Shown: piece by piece, positions 53,527 through 64,000 of the stretch | Numbering within the stretch: position 1 is the first letter of the stretch | Layout: each line of letters begins with the position of its first letter | Origin: Molanna angustata | Lineage: Eukaryota; Arthropoda; Insecta; Trichoptera; Molannidae | Assembly: GCA_963576475.1 (NCBI GenBank) | Contig: OY754977.1 | Span: 29,381,972 to 29,445,971 of the forward strand | Direction: 5' to 3' | Length of the DNA: 64,000 nucleotides | Position numbers and translations under genes: made by a program | The notes under the pieces: model-generated | What the model was told of the DNA's origin: nothing | What the model saw: only the letters and a program-made list of their open reading frames with translations | Database searches by the model: none

Positions 53527-56373
53527 TACCCTAACAATGCGAAATAGGCCTATCGCATAAATTAAATTCATGTAGAATCAAAAAAGTGTTATACTTTTAA
53601 CTATAGACATCATAAATAATGGAATTCTACAAAATGTAAACTTCGTCAATTATTATAATAAAAGATTTTCTTAACATTAACCTATTCATAATTTCTACAT
53701 AATTTTAAATAAATTGCAATATATTCTAGAAACTACAACAATGCAAATTGTTTTATTCTAGGTGAATAATAATTAAAAAAAAACTAAACTTACCTGATCA
53801 TATTTCTGGTTATAATCAGCATATTTTCTTCTTTAGATGCCATCAAAATATTTAACACTTCAAAACACAGAACAATCTGAATCTTGCAGATCACTTAATA
53901 TGATAGTCATTAATGTGGGTACGAATTGAGAACACTATATTTTACTATCGGGATATGCGGTTTTTAATGTAAAATCTGAAATACATAACAGGATATCTAA
54001 GGGAATAATAATTGCACATGATTAATAGAACCTTTGATTTAATCGTAATCTTCTACTTAAATTCTATGTGTGAACATTAAAACATGAGTGGTAATGTTTA
54101 TTGAAGGTTTTCTATATACCTAACTACGACCTACATTGAGTATAGGGATATATTGAGTATTTTGTGGAAAACAAAATAAAATTATTGTGCACTTTTAACA
54201 ATCTTTAATATTATCACAATAATATATAGGGTTACAGGTTAAATCGTACTGAATATAAGTTTTTACAATTATTTGCAAAATAAGTTCCATATTTTTTTTT
54301 TTCAAAAAAGCGCTTCAAAGTAAAGAACACTTTGTGATAATTCTTTAATTCTAATCGTTGCCGAGCTGTCTTTTTAAGCTGTAAGTAGAAGGTTCAGTTT
54401 TTGTTAATCATTTTTATTAATTGACATGCCCTCTAACTAGATACATAAAACACGGACCCTAAGACCTCTAATCCGTAAAAAATTGATAAAATAGCCAACA
54501 TTTTTTTTTAATCTTTATAATTCAATATATCCATAACGGTTAAGTTTCGGACATCATATTAAAGAATCAAATCCATCAGAAATGACCTGAATAATAACGT
54601 CCTTAAATATTCAGTACGACTTACCCTGTAAAATATTGATAACACCTTTCATAAAATTATCCAAATATTTTTTAGTAAAACATTTTTTTTTGTAGGTTTA
54701 AATTATGCCATATTGTGATAAACCCATGTGCGTCTTTAAACATTGTTTGATGTGTGATCGCAGAAACCAAAAATATGTTTAATTAATTTTTATGTTCTAA
54801 GACATTTTAGGAAAATCTAGTTTCTAATATTTTATTTGCCAATGATAAAAAATTATAAGCGAAATGAAAATGAAAAGTGATGAAAAATGTCATAATATAG
54901 ATATATATGTAATAATGTGCAAATGAGATTTATACAATTTGCTATTCATGAGTAAGTATAAAAATGATTAAAGCATTTTTAAAGCTATTAGTTAAAAGCA
55001 CTAGAAGCTAAGCAACATCTGCGACCACACACCACATACTCAAATATGTGTTAGCAAATACTCTGTGTTAGTACAAAAGTGATTTTGAAATAAATACATT
55101 TTCTGTGTCAATTGCAGGGCGCAAGGTGGGGTAGGGTGCTGAATACTAGATACCACTTGTACAAATCAATGCATCTTTGAAGCATTTTCAGGTTATTTTA
55201 TTAGTTGCAGCAGCGTTTTGAACACAAGCTTCTAAATTCAATCAATACATCAATATTATGGTACAATCCAAACAACTGACATTTAATATTTTTATTCAAA
55301 TGCTTTCAGGTGAATTTTTGGTTACTTTAAAATCAAAGCACTAATGCACAAACAAATTGAGAGGTGCAGGATATACCTATTATGTCGGTTTTGTCCGTGA
55401 TTTATCGACAAAATGTTTTATTTCAAGATTGTCGTTGCAACAATCGTAGTGATATTTCTACCTTTTAAATGCAACACTTAACATAACAAATTAATGTCAT
55501 TTTCAACGAACAAAAATTTATCTGTTTCTTTTGTTTTTTATAAAATTTATGGAAAGGGATTTCTAAACTTACCAAAATAGGACATTTGTAACCTCATAAT
55601 ACCTACAAAAAATAGATTTTATTAATATTGAATAAAAATGAAGTGTTTTCTTATATATTTTCTTACTTCTTATATATCTCATTTCTTATGAAAATGTTTC
55701 AAAGATACATTGACAATGCGTGGCTGCGGGAAATAGGCAAGTATTGCACTAACTGCGAAAGTGTTTTTGAAAGCCCAACCGTTTTGACGTATGATACCGT
55801 GTCGCCTGTAGCTTCAGTGAATGCTCGCCTCAGTCTTGTCCGTCTCACTTGAGCCAAGGTCTGTGGGCACAGGAGTACTCCCTGTTGGTGGAAACATACG
55901 TCACAACATCTATGTGAAGGCACCACTCTTTCATTTAATCAATCTACTAGAAACATGGTATACAGTTCTATGTCTATCCGAAGAACAAATAAGTCGTTTG
56001 ATGAAGTCGATATGTATAATTATTTTGTTTATTTTTATTTTTAGTTATTTGTAATTTGGTACTTTTTATTTTAGATACTTACATTAAAACAAAGATAGAA
56101 ATATCTATTTTATACTTTTACAGTCAATCTAACGAGTTTGCCAACGAACTTTTATGATTTTGTTCCAACATATGAAATAATCCCATTTTTAAAGAATTTG
56201 TATTTAAAAAAATATATAATTATTTTATCATAACTACGTAAAATATGTAGGTACTTAGGTAAAAAAGCTTAGATTTTTCAAATCGATGCCTTATTTTTAA
56301 ATAAATCATTGAATCACATTAAAAAAAATAGTTTTTTTTTTCATTATTTTAATATACATACACTTATTACTTA
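53527..56373. other. Quiet AT-rich stretch, 2.8 kb
   Basis: No LINE, SINE or tRNA motif seen. 55700-55900 is less AT-rich and has overlapping 75-codon frames on both strands with no recognised motif. Confidence 0.4.
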
Positions 56374-56476
56374 AAATAATAAATAAATATGGAATGGTAA
56401 AATAAAACCAAAGTTTTCAGTTCTACTAATTTGAAACTTTGGTTTTATTTTACCATTCCAAATTTATTTATTATTT
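56374..56476. repeat. 43-bp near-perfect inverted repeat (hairpin)
   Basis: Arms 56374-56416 and 56434-56476 (AAATAATAAATAAAT, TGGAATGG, TAAAATAAAACC, AAAGTTT and the mirror) differ at one base, with a 17-base loop. A transcript would form a 103-nt hairpin; it may be a tiny MITE or a small-RNA precursor. Confidence 0.85.
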
Positions 56477-57914
56477 GAAATGGAGTTCTACCAAGAATCG
56501 TCCGTAGAAAAGTTAAAAAAACTTATTACTTATTTGTTTAAATTTCTTATTTTCCATTATGTTTTTTTTGACATTGATGGTAGATATTTTATTTTTTCCT
56601 GCTTTAAATATGTATTATATATTTCAAACAAAAAGGATTATGATTATTTTATTGTGACTAAAATAACCCTTAATTTTTCGAGACGAATCTCATTTACGTA
56701 TTTACAACATTATTGCTTAAGTTAAAGCGAGTTGGATTCAATTGTTGGTTAAACGAATTTATTGTATAACCGAACCAAAGCTGATTTTGATTAAATTTGC
56801 ATAATATTATGTATGTGATACACTCATCAAGTATTTTAATTGATTATACCTTATAAGCGGTTATCTTGTACATATCATAAGAGTTAAGAAAAGCATTTGG
56901 AAGAAATGTGTTGCTTGATTACAAAAAAAGTGTATAGTATACAATCAAGTGATTCAAGGCAGAGCAATTGAGAAGCTTGACAAATATTCAAACAATAATA
57001 TCAAGAAAATGTGAAATAATTGGACTTGATGTAATAGGCAAATTGAAAGCCAAAAAAAGTGAATAAATATTATTTTTTTATTACAATCGTAAACTTCATG
57101 CTCAAATAACAAATATTTAAAAAAAAAATAATGGTAATTTAATGGCTTAATAAAAAGTAAATATATTATTTTGGAGATATTAAATATTGTTTTTTTACTA
57201 TAAACAATTTATGTAATCAATTTAAATATTATCATAGTTATTTTAATTTTGTAAATGAAATTAATGTTTCGAAAGGAAATAATATTTTACCCTATTTAAA
57301 ATAATGTTGGTAACTATTTTTTTTATAAATAAGTACTAAATAACCGAGTTTATTTACTTTTTTTAAATATATTTGAATTGATGATGAACAAGAATGACTT
57401 TCATGCGAAAAGGTTCGTTAATAGTCGCAGGTAAAAAAAATGTTTATTTTTTTAACACACACAAAAATAGCATGCTACTTAAATTTAACAAATATCTACA
57501 ACACAGATTCGTTTTAAAGCATTTTTAAAGGAGAACGTTTTAAAGTCCTATCTGGTAACCTATAATTTTAAATTTATAAAAATGCAATATATTTATAAAT
57601 AAACATGATAGATATTGATAAAACATTGATTATTTTTATATTAAACGTTTGATAATTCTCAGCCAATTTTATTTTTATGTACGCAATAGGTAAAATGCAA
57701 TTAAGTTTGTTTTATTTATACCAAAAAGCATCAATTAGTATACACAAATTATCTGTTTTGGGCAAAAAAATACACCAGACAAATATATCACATACGATAC
57801 AATAAAATTATAACGAGTATAATAAAACAGTTTTAATTCACATATGAGTAACAATGAGCGTGAGCGCTTTCGATGGTTACACCATCACGCTCTGAGGCGA
57901 CTGTTAAAATTAAA
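56477..57914. other. Quiet AT-rich stretch
   Basis: No feature recognised; an 81-codon plus frame (56480-56725) is AT-rich and lacks motifs. Confidence 0.35.
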
Positions 57915-58012
57915 TACAGGGTGTCTCAAAATAAAGTTTATGTTTAGTAGATCGATTAAAAAAAAGTAAGCCGTGTATCTAAAAAATGTTTATTAATTAT
58001 TAAAGTACACAA

Positions 58013-58560
58013 TTAGGGAATTAATTTCTTAAAAATAATAATGTCCAAATGTAGACTCTCGCGTTCGCAGCAATCATTTAATCGAACAGTAAAATTACTT
58101 ATGATGGCTCGGCAGGTGGACTCAGTGATGCCTACCATTTCGTGATGGATATTTTCTTTCAAATGCGCCAGGGAAATCGGTTTACTGGCGTAAACTTTAG
58201 ATTTAAGATAACCCCATAGGAAAAAGTGCATATGGGTTAAATCAGGACTGCGTGGAGACCAATTTAAGTCACTTCTCCTGGAGATCAATTTGCCTGTTCA
58301 ATTTACTCGTGTTGGCGTCCGAAGGTTTCGCGGGCTAACACCGGGGGCACTGGCGCATCATCATCTGTCAGATTTGATGTCTCAGTGTCAAAATTTGCCT
58401 GGGAAAATTTCACGAACTCGTGGCAGAGATGTATTGGACTTGTGTGACGATACTCCGTTCTGCTGGAACCATATTCTTTGGTTATAGCCATTAAAGTTTT
58501 GCAGTTCAGGCACCAAGAAGTTGTCTAACATCTCCACATAACGCTCTGAATACAAATATA
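58013..58560 (-). pseudogene. DDE_3-type transposase, C-terminal third, with small insertion
   Basis: Minus strand: RYVEMLDNFLVPELQNF, IWFQQNGVSSHKSNTS (active relatives WFQQDGA..H; the Asp is Asn here), REIFPGKF, then the 105-bp insert, then ISRRSDLNWSPRSPDLTHMH, FFLWGYLKSKVYASKPISLA and HLDIIIFK, stop 58013. SPDLTxxDFFLWG is the family signature; its Asp is His here. Two likely catalytic Asp changes mean it is dead regardless of the insert. Confidence 0.82.
58296..58400. mobile_element. Small insertion with 9-bp duplication inside the transposase
   Basis: AATTTGCCT at 58287-58295 and 58392-58400. The 96-bp insert shares CATCATCTGTCAGATTTGAT, GTCTC and TGTCAA with the 479-bp insertion at 17369-17847. 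Confidence 0.7.
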
Positions 58561-58584
58561 AAATTTCTTTTGAGACAACTTGTA

Positions 58585-59235
58585 TTATGTATATTCCAAT
58601 GAAATAGCCAGTGCCTTGTAGATGCAGTTTACCGTTACTATCCCGCATACCTATCTCAAACTATGTAGATACTAGGTACTGACTATTTCATTGGATTAGA
58701 TTAGTAAGTTTTAATTGTCACGCCCGAATACTGGTGTAACCTTAGAAAGCATTCTGGCAAATTGTAACTCATACGTGGATAAAAATTGCGCTATAATACT
58801 CGTAATTATTAAATTATGAACTTCCACTATGTGAAAAAGCCTTAATAAGATATAATATGTATCTAAAAATTAAATATAGGTAGTTACATTACATATTCAG
58901 ACTCTTAAGGAATTCTAGCAATATAAAAACTCTAGCATACGAGTTAAATTATCACAACCAAGTTTAAAATAAAATCATCAAAAAATTAAAATATAATAAT
59001 CTTATTCAATTCACGCAACTAGAAAACCACAATAAAATACACAACTAAACTATATACAGGTAGTATAACTCAAGTTTTGAAAAAAATAACAAATTTTATA
59101 CCAAAAAAAATAAATATAGGTACCTATGAATGACTTTTTTATTTTTTTTTTCCTTTTTGAATTTTCAACGTTTACTCACTGCGTTTTTTATGATCTGAAA
59201 TTAATTATAATATACCTAAATTTATCCTGATATAT
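58585..59235. other. Unassigned AT-rich stretch
   Basis: Nothing recognised. Confidence 0.3.
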
Positions 59236-59510
59236 AGATACACTGGTTGGAACTACACTGGTTGATGTGTCCAGAGCGAGTTGACTACAAAATTTGTTTG
59301 ACGGTGTTGAGTGCCTTCAATAACCTGGCACCACAAGACATTGTTGAATTGGACAGAGCCAACAAAGCGGCTTACTATGATCGATGCTTTAGTATGAGTG
59401 GTCCTATAAAGTGGTTTCTCTAAAGGACTGGAAACAGTTTTGTTTTGTATAGCAACACAAAACAGATTATCAGTGCCCTTGGGATGATCTTGAATAATGA
59501 AACGGCGGAA
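59236..59510 (+). pseudogene. CR1/L2-like LINE C-terminal scrap
   Basis: Plus frame reads ERVDYKICLTVLSAFNNLAP then QDIVELDRANKAA; relatives read RI.YKI.L.VFK.L..LAP.YI.EL. Ends near AATAAAAATTATTTATTATT. Confidence 0.5.
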
Positions 59511-59566
59511 TAAAAATTATTTATTATTATAATAAACATCAAATATTGTTAATAAATATATAAATA

Positions 59567-59749
59567 GATGGGTCGATGGCAGAGCGGTTAGCGCATTGGT
59601 TTAGTAATCCAGTGGTCGCTAGTTCGAATCCTGCCTCGACCGATTTCGTTCACCTATAGCACAAGCATTTATGCTTATTTTAGGGAACGTAGGAAGATGT
59701 ATATGTACTTGTTTAACAAGGACATATTCATTTTTTATAAAAAAAAAAT
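59567..59749 (+). mobile_element. tRNA-derived SINE (family 1), full length
   Basis: GATGGGTCGATGGCAGAGCG, TTTAGTAATCCAGTGG, GCTAGTTCGAATCCTGCC, TATAGCACAAGCATTTATGC, ACTTGTTTAACAAGGACATA, poly-A. Confidence 0.95.
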
Positions 59750-61044
59750 ATGACTGGAAACCGATTGTTTTTGGAACTCTGTAATAAAAAGTGACTGTAA
59801 AGCAAAATCAAGTATGTTTATTGGGCACCAAATTATCACCACCATAATAAGTAAAATATTATCTGGAAGAAGAGAATATTGTATGGATAAATAAATTATT
59901 ATTGTGATTTTTTCTATCTCAGTACTTCAACGAAGTACCTACCTAAGTAGGTACTAAGATTTAAAAAAAAATGTACACATATTATGTATTTAGAGTACGA
60001 ACCGAACACGTTATCCCTACAAATGTGGAGATACCTATAACCAAAAAATTATGTGAAGCAATGTTATATTTTTTGGCGTAGTAATGTTACGTCTACTAAA
60101 GTTACATTTTTTTGAAAAAAAAAAAGTATTAAAGGTAAGTACTTATATTTAACTTTAAATCTCTGGATAAAAAGATTCGAGTATTAGTAAAATAATAAGA
60201 GGATGGTTTTATTTTTGTAACAAAAAGAAATTATTCATTCGTAAAAAAATAATTATCTAAGTATTTAGAATGAAAGCAATTCTTGGAAATATTGAAATAA
60301 ATTATATACTAGCTTGTTTTTCTCACTTGTTTAATACAGATAATCCGGTATATTATTTAAGTACACGTAGTGTGTGATTTCAAATAGGTATTTTAGGAGT
60401 GATTTAAGACTAAGAATACACATATCTTTTTTTCGTTTGATCTGTGTAGATAAAGTAAAGTCTCTGTTGGTTTGTGCAACTGTGCTTGACGCCTTAGCAA
60501 TGAAATTTTGTACGAATGTTTCTTGGAGGATCAGTTTATGTACTGTGCACCCGTATTTTATAATACAACAAAATGATATTTTGTTCATTTAATAAAATAC
60601 GTACATTCTAGGCTTACTAAGATTTTTTTTTCTTTTTTTTGTTTTAAGAACGATGAACTAAAATATTTTTTTAAAGTAGATTACCATTTTTAAGTATATT
60701 AAATTATAATTTAAAAGTAATTGATATTTAAGAATTCTGGTATAAACATAAATGAGAAAAAAAATCTAGAAGATTTCCTCTTGACAGATTGAATCATTAT
60801 ACAAAGTGGCCATTGTTGGTTTGCAAACTCCTAGGTACAAAAAGAGAATACACGGGCAACGTTGTGCGGATCTGCTAGTGTTGATACCTATAAAGGAAAC
60901 AACCAGAAAAGGAAACTCATCAATGTTAAAAGAATATTTGGGTCCTGACGAGGGTTACAATTTATTGTCTGATGCTTCAGTGAGCAGCAGACCGCGAGGG
61001 ATACACGGAGAATATAATCTAACAACGCAATAGTGAATGTTTCC
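59750..61044. other. Unassigned AT-rich stretch
   Basis: A 75-codon plus frame at 60806-61033 (TPRYKKRIHGQRCADLLVLI) is unusually non-repetitive but has no motif I recognise. Confidence 0.35.
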
Positions 61045-61047
61045 TAA

Positions 61048-61774
61048 AGGGCCCCATACATGGTACGATCCGTCGTTACGATCGATCTGAAGGAAATCGT
61101 GACGATCGATCGCATCAAAAATGCTGCCCATACACGAAGCGATTAGTCGTTAAGATCGATCATTTACTTATTTGAAATGTAACGATAGAAACTTGTCATC
61201 ACGGAGAGAAACCCAAATGATTCAGTACGTGCCCTATTTTAAAAATGGAAAACGAACTTTTTTTCATTACCTATGTGGCGATAAATTCAATTCGGCTACA
61301 GAAAAATAAATAGATAAGAAAATCTAGAAAAGCGTGGGTTAAGAAAAGGCTATTAAGGCGAAATCAATATTCGCATGTAAATATTTTAAAGGAATTAAGG
61401 TTTTATCCAAAAGATTGGCACAACTACATGTATGAGAATGGCACAAATAAATAAATTCGATCAAATGATCGTTGTTCCATGTAGTCATTTTAAACACGAC
61501 GGGCGTTGGTCTGAGTGAGGCACTAGTCAAAGACACGCACGTGCAGCGCGTATGAAGTAGGTACGTAGTCAGACTGAGACAAAAATAGTGACGACCGATC
61601 GCAAAGAGCCATACACTGTCGATTTATCGTTACGATTTGCATGATTGCATGGGTTTTTGTTGCGATCTCCGATATCGTCTTCAACCAAGTAAATCGTTAA
61701 CGATATTGACATACACAATCGATCCATCGTTCCGATCGGTCTGAAACGACGGATCGTACCGTGTATGGGGCCCA
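61048..61774. mobile_element. MITE with GGGCCCCATACA termini, CGATCG-rich
   Basis: Left GGGCCCCATACATGGTACGA then TCCGTCGTT; right inverse identical over the first 29 bases but one. TAA lies one base outside each end. Inside are many CGATCGATC and CGTTACGATC words. Fits PIF/Harbinger-type non-autonomous elements. Confidence 0.78.
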
Positions 61775-61777
61775 TAA

Positions 61778-62079
61778 GAAGCAATGTATTAATACGAACA
61801 TACTTTATTATAGAAATAGTGAAATCCTATGACAAAACCAACCAGTCGACCTACAACAGTAACGCATCTAATTTGAAAACGCAATCCTCAAAGTCCCTTT
61901 TCAAAAATTTTTACATTTTACATTATGACGACAATATATGCGCTAAAAAGATCTTTTTATGATCGGAGATTCTCGGCATTAAAATAATTGTTTTGGGAAA
62001 TTATTGAAATTAACCTCAATGTAGTCTTAACAATATATGTACGTTAAAATAATATCAATTACTTAAATACTATAAGCTA
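61778..62079. other. Unassigned AT-rich stretch
   Basis: A 65-codon plus frame (61765-61962) without motif. Confidence 0.3.
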
Positions 62080-64000
62080 GCTTTAATGTCCCGCCATTGG
62101 CCAAGAATGTCAATTTGAGAAGGAATAAGCAATCGTTTTTATAACATGTCACACAATTTTTTTGCAAAATCGGGCTGTAAAAAGTGGTTTTAAATTTAAA
62201 TGAGTTCAAAAAATTTAAAAAAAATAAAAAATGTTAAATTTTAAAATATTCAAGTGATGACCACAAACCATTCGTTTTTATATATTGCTATAAATTGTGA
62301 ATCAAGTATATACAATTTCTGCACAATATGGATTATTTTATTTTATTTTATTATGGGATATGGTTTTAAATATGACTGATTATTAACGTTGTAAAGAGTT
62401 TAGTATTGTCCACCGCCCCCATTTTTATATGTTGTCATCGAAAGCAAACAATATGTATTGAAAAATTAGTAATTTTGGATGGTGAGTAATGATTTAAAAT
62501 TTGATTAAACAAAAACACTGAAAAGAGACTATTGTTGGTCACATCCCATTCGTTTTTATGTATTTTCATCATGTGTGAATATCGTTTATAATATTTCTGC
62601 ACAATAGTCTATAAGACTTTAAACTAACCCAAAGCTCTAAATAAAAAAGAAGTAAAAGACTATATGAAATACCTAGTTTGTAAAATAACTGACCCAATGG
62701 TCTACAGTAAAAGAAGAAATAGAAGAATTAGACTATAGGAAATAGTTTGTATAGTAATTGAACCGAAGGTCTACATAAAAGAAGAAGAAGATAATAATAA
62801 GTCGATAGGAAATAGTTTTTATAAAAGAAGAAGAAGATGAATATGAATTTTCCTCTTTATATTGTTAATAATAAATAAATAAATAAATGAATTACACTAT
62901 AGGAAATAGTTTGTATAAAAACTCACCCAAAGTTCTATAAAAAGGAAGAAGAATTTGATTATAGGAAATAGTTTGTATATTGAATGTGTGTTAAACTTAA
63001 CCTAAAATAGTTTTCCGATATGAAATCAGTATTTTGTTGGTTTGTAAGTAGTATTAGGTAGGTACCTACCTGCAACAATGTTCTAAACAAATTCAAATTC
63101 GATTCATGACAAATTCTATTTGAAAATCATATTCTGTGTGTAACCATAGAAACCAATCCAATATTTAAGAAAAATCAAATGGTTTGGATACGTTTTTCGA
63201 ATATGTAGGTACCTACATTAGTTTGTTCGAAGCCATGAATACGAAAATCAACAATTGTCAGAAAAATCAAATTTTATATTACAAATTAAGTATTATTTTA
63301 AATTAATACTAAATAAGTACGGAAGGAGCCTCCACGTAGATTGAGTTTCGGTTAACTTCGGAAAAGCAATCGGGCGTCCCTGGAAACGGCAGAATGCCGG
63401 CCAATCCTTCCACCACCGGAGCACCAACCAATATGATGGTGTTCCGGACACGGAAAGTAAGTAAGTACTGTACCAATTTAACTTAGAGACTTCACGTCGC
63501 TCGGGTTGGTTGGAAGAAATTGCCTTATGGCACATGTACACAAATTGTAAAATAAATAAATTATGCAATTTTATTCTATATGGTTATTAATAATTTAATA
63601 ATTAACAGACTTTTACAGTACATATCATAAAACTTGTTATAATGTGTTGTGTTTCATTTTATAATTTCGTAATCACATTTAGGTATTTGAAGTTTTTTTT
63701 TTCAATTCACATTCATTTTTAAGATTTTTTATTTTTTGAAAAAGGTTTATTATTTATAAAGAACATTTGCGTTCGGTAGGAAAATCAAATATATGAAAAT
63801 ACTAAAATGGCGGTGTTGAATGTAAAAAACGCTTACTTTAAAAATAGGTTTAACATTATAATTTATTATACAAAATAATCACCACGTTTTTCACGCTAAG
63901 TTAAACTTGAAATCCATGTCATTAATTATTGAAATATATTTGATAATACAATATATTTATCACATTTTTTAGCGTGGCACTGCGTCAGATATAGGTACTG
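62080..64000 (-). repeat. Large non-coding repeat L, copy 2 (runs off the window)
   Basis: Inverse of 32190-35065: begins AGCTAGCTTTAATGTCCCGC, then TTGGCCAAGAATG, GAATAAGCAATCGTTTTTAT, ATTCGTTTTTATATATTGCT, and ends CATTTTTTAGCGTGGCACTG at the edge. Lacks the tandem block of copy 1 and has an extra insertion at about 63297-63577. Confidence 0.8.
63297..63577 (+). mobile_element. Insertion in repeat L copy 2, retroelement 3' end
   Basis: Absent from copy 1, where the flanks are continuous (GCATAATTT, GTAATAT). Contains GTGTTCCGGACACGGAAA plus (GTAA)n, then GGTTGGTTGGAAGAAATTGC, CTTATGGCA and AATAAATAAATT. A short AATTT-type duplication may flank it. Confidence 0.55.

Larger units (their letters stand above)
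57915..58584 (-). mobile_element. Tc1/mariner-superfamily element, internally deleted
   Basis: Left end TACAGGGTGTCTCAAAATAA matches the inverse of the right end, TACAAGTTGTCTCAAAAGAA, over about 28 bp with four changes, each beginning at a TA. Only the C-terminal third of a transposase remains, on the minus strand, so the element lost its 5' half. Confidence 0.75.

Noticed and set aside
53165..53571. Minus-strand frames of 81-114 codons over the RTE 3' end
   Set aside because: Antisense of the RTE C-terminal domain, which reads clearly on the plus strand.

Overview
The window reads as non-genic, transposon-filled chromosomal DNA from an insect. It is AT-rich, has no operons or bacterial signals, and carries short palindromic GTAGGTACCTACC strings, tRNA-derived SINEs and many short 5'-truncated LINEs. 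Lepidoptera is my best guess; an aphid-like hemipteran is possible. No host protein gene could be recognised with confidence.

Layout. 1-1170: 5' end of a BEL/Pao-like LTR element running off the left edge (LTR, tRNA-Tyr primer site, start of gag). 1585-8626: a dead piggyBac-like transposon split by a young Ty3/gypsy retrotransposon (2214-7395) with indistinguishable LTRs and long open gag and pol frames. 8.9-19.4 kb: LINE fossils, SINEs, and a reading frame cut by a 479-bp insertion with a 14-bp target duplication. 19.8-31.6 kb: Helentron-like non-autonomous elements, SINEs, fold-back elements and an RTE copy. 32.2-35.1 kb: a large non-coding repeat whose inverted partner fills 62.1 kb to the right edge. 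35.2-45.4 kb: RTE and Jockey/CR1-type fragments, including a LINE reading frame blown up by a 32-unit 60-bp minisatellite (38116-40042), and a Helentron with a SINE inside it. 45.4-49.5 kb: a TA microsatellite, two Harbinger-like MITEs, an RTE copy with a 12-bp target duplication and a SINE. 50.7-53.5 kb: the longest RTE copy (endonuclease kept, RT core deleted). 53.5-61.0 kb: quiet AT-rich DNA with a 43-bp hairpin, a deleted Tc1/mariner-type element and a SINE. 61.0-61.8 kb: a CGATCG-rich MITE.

How the parts interact. RTE-type LINEs supply the mobilising machinery: three copies show target duplications. Other repeats share their 3' tails, one repeat family directly and the Helentron family through a fossil RTE 3' end. 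The Helentron family has mirrored subterminal repeats, an internal CA microsatellite and a terminal hairpin followed by CTAG. Several Penelope-type hammerhead-ribozyme-like cores occur, one inside a 279-bp palindrome. All calls are from reading the sequence; family names rest on motifs, not searches.
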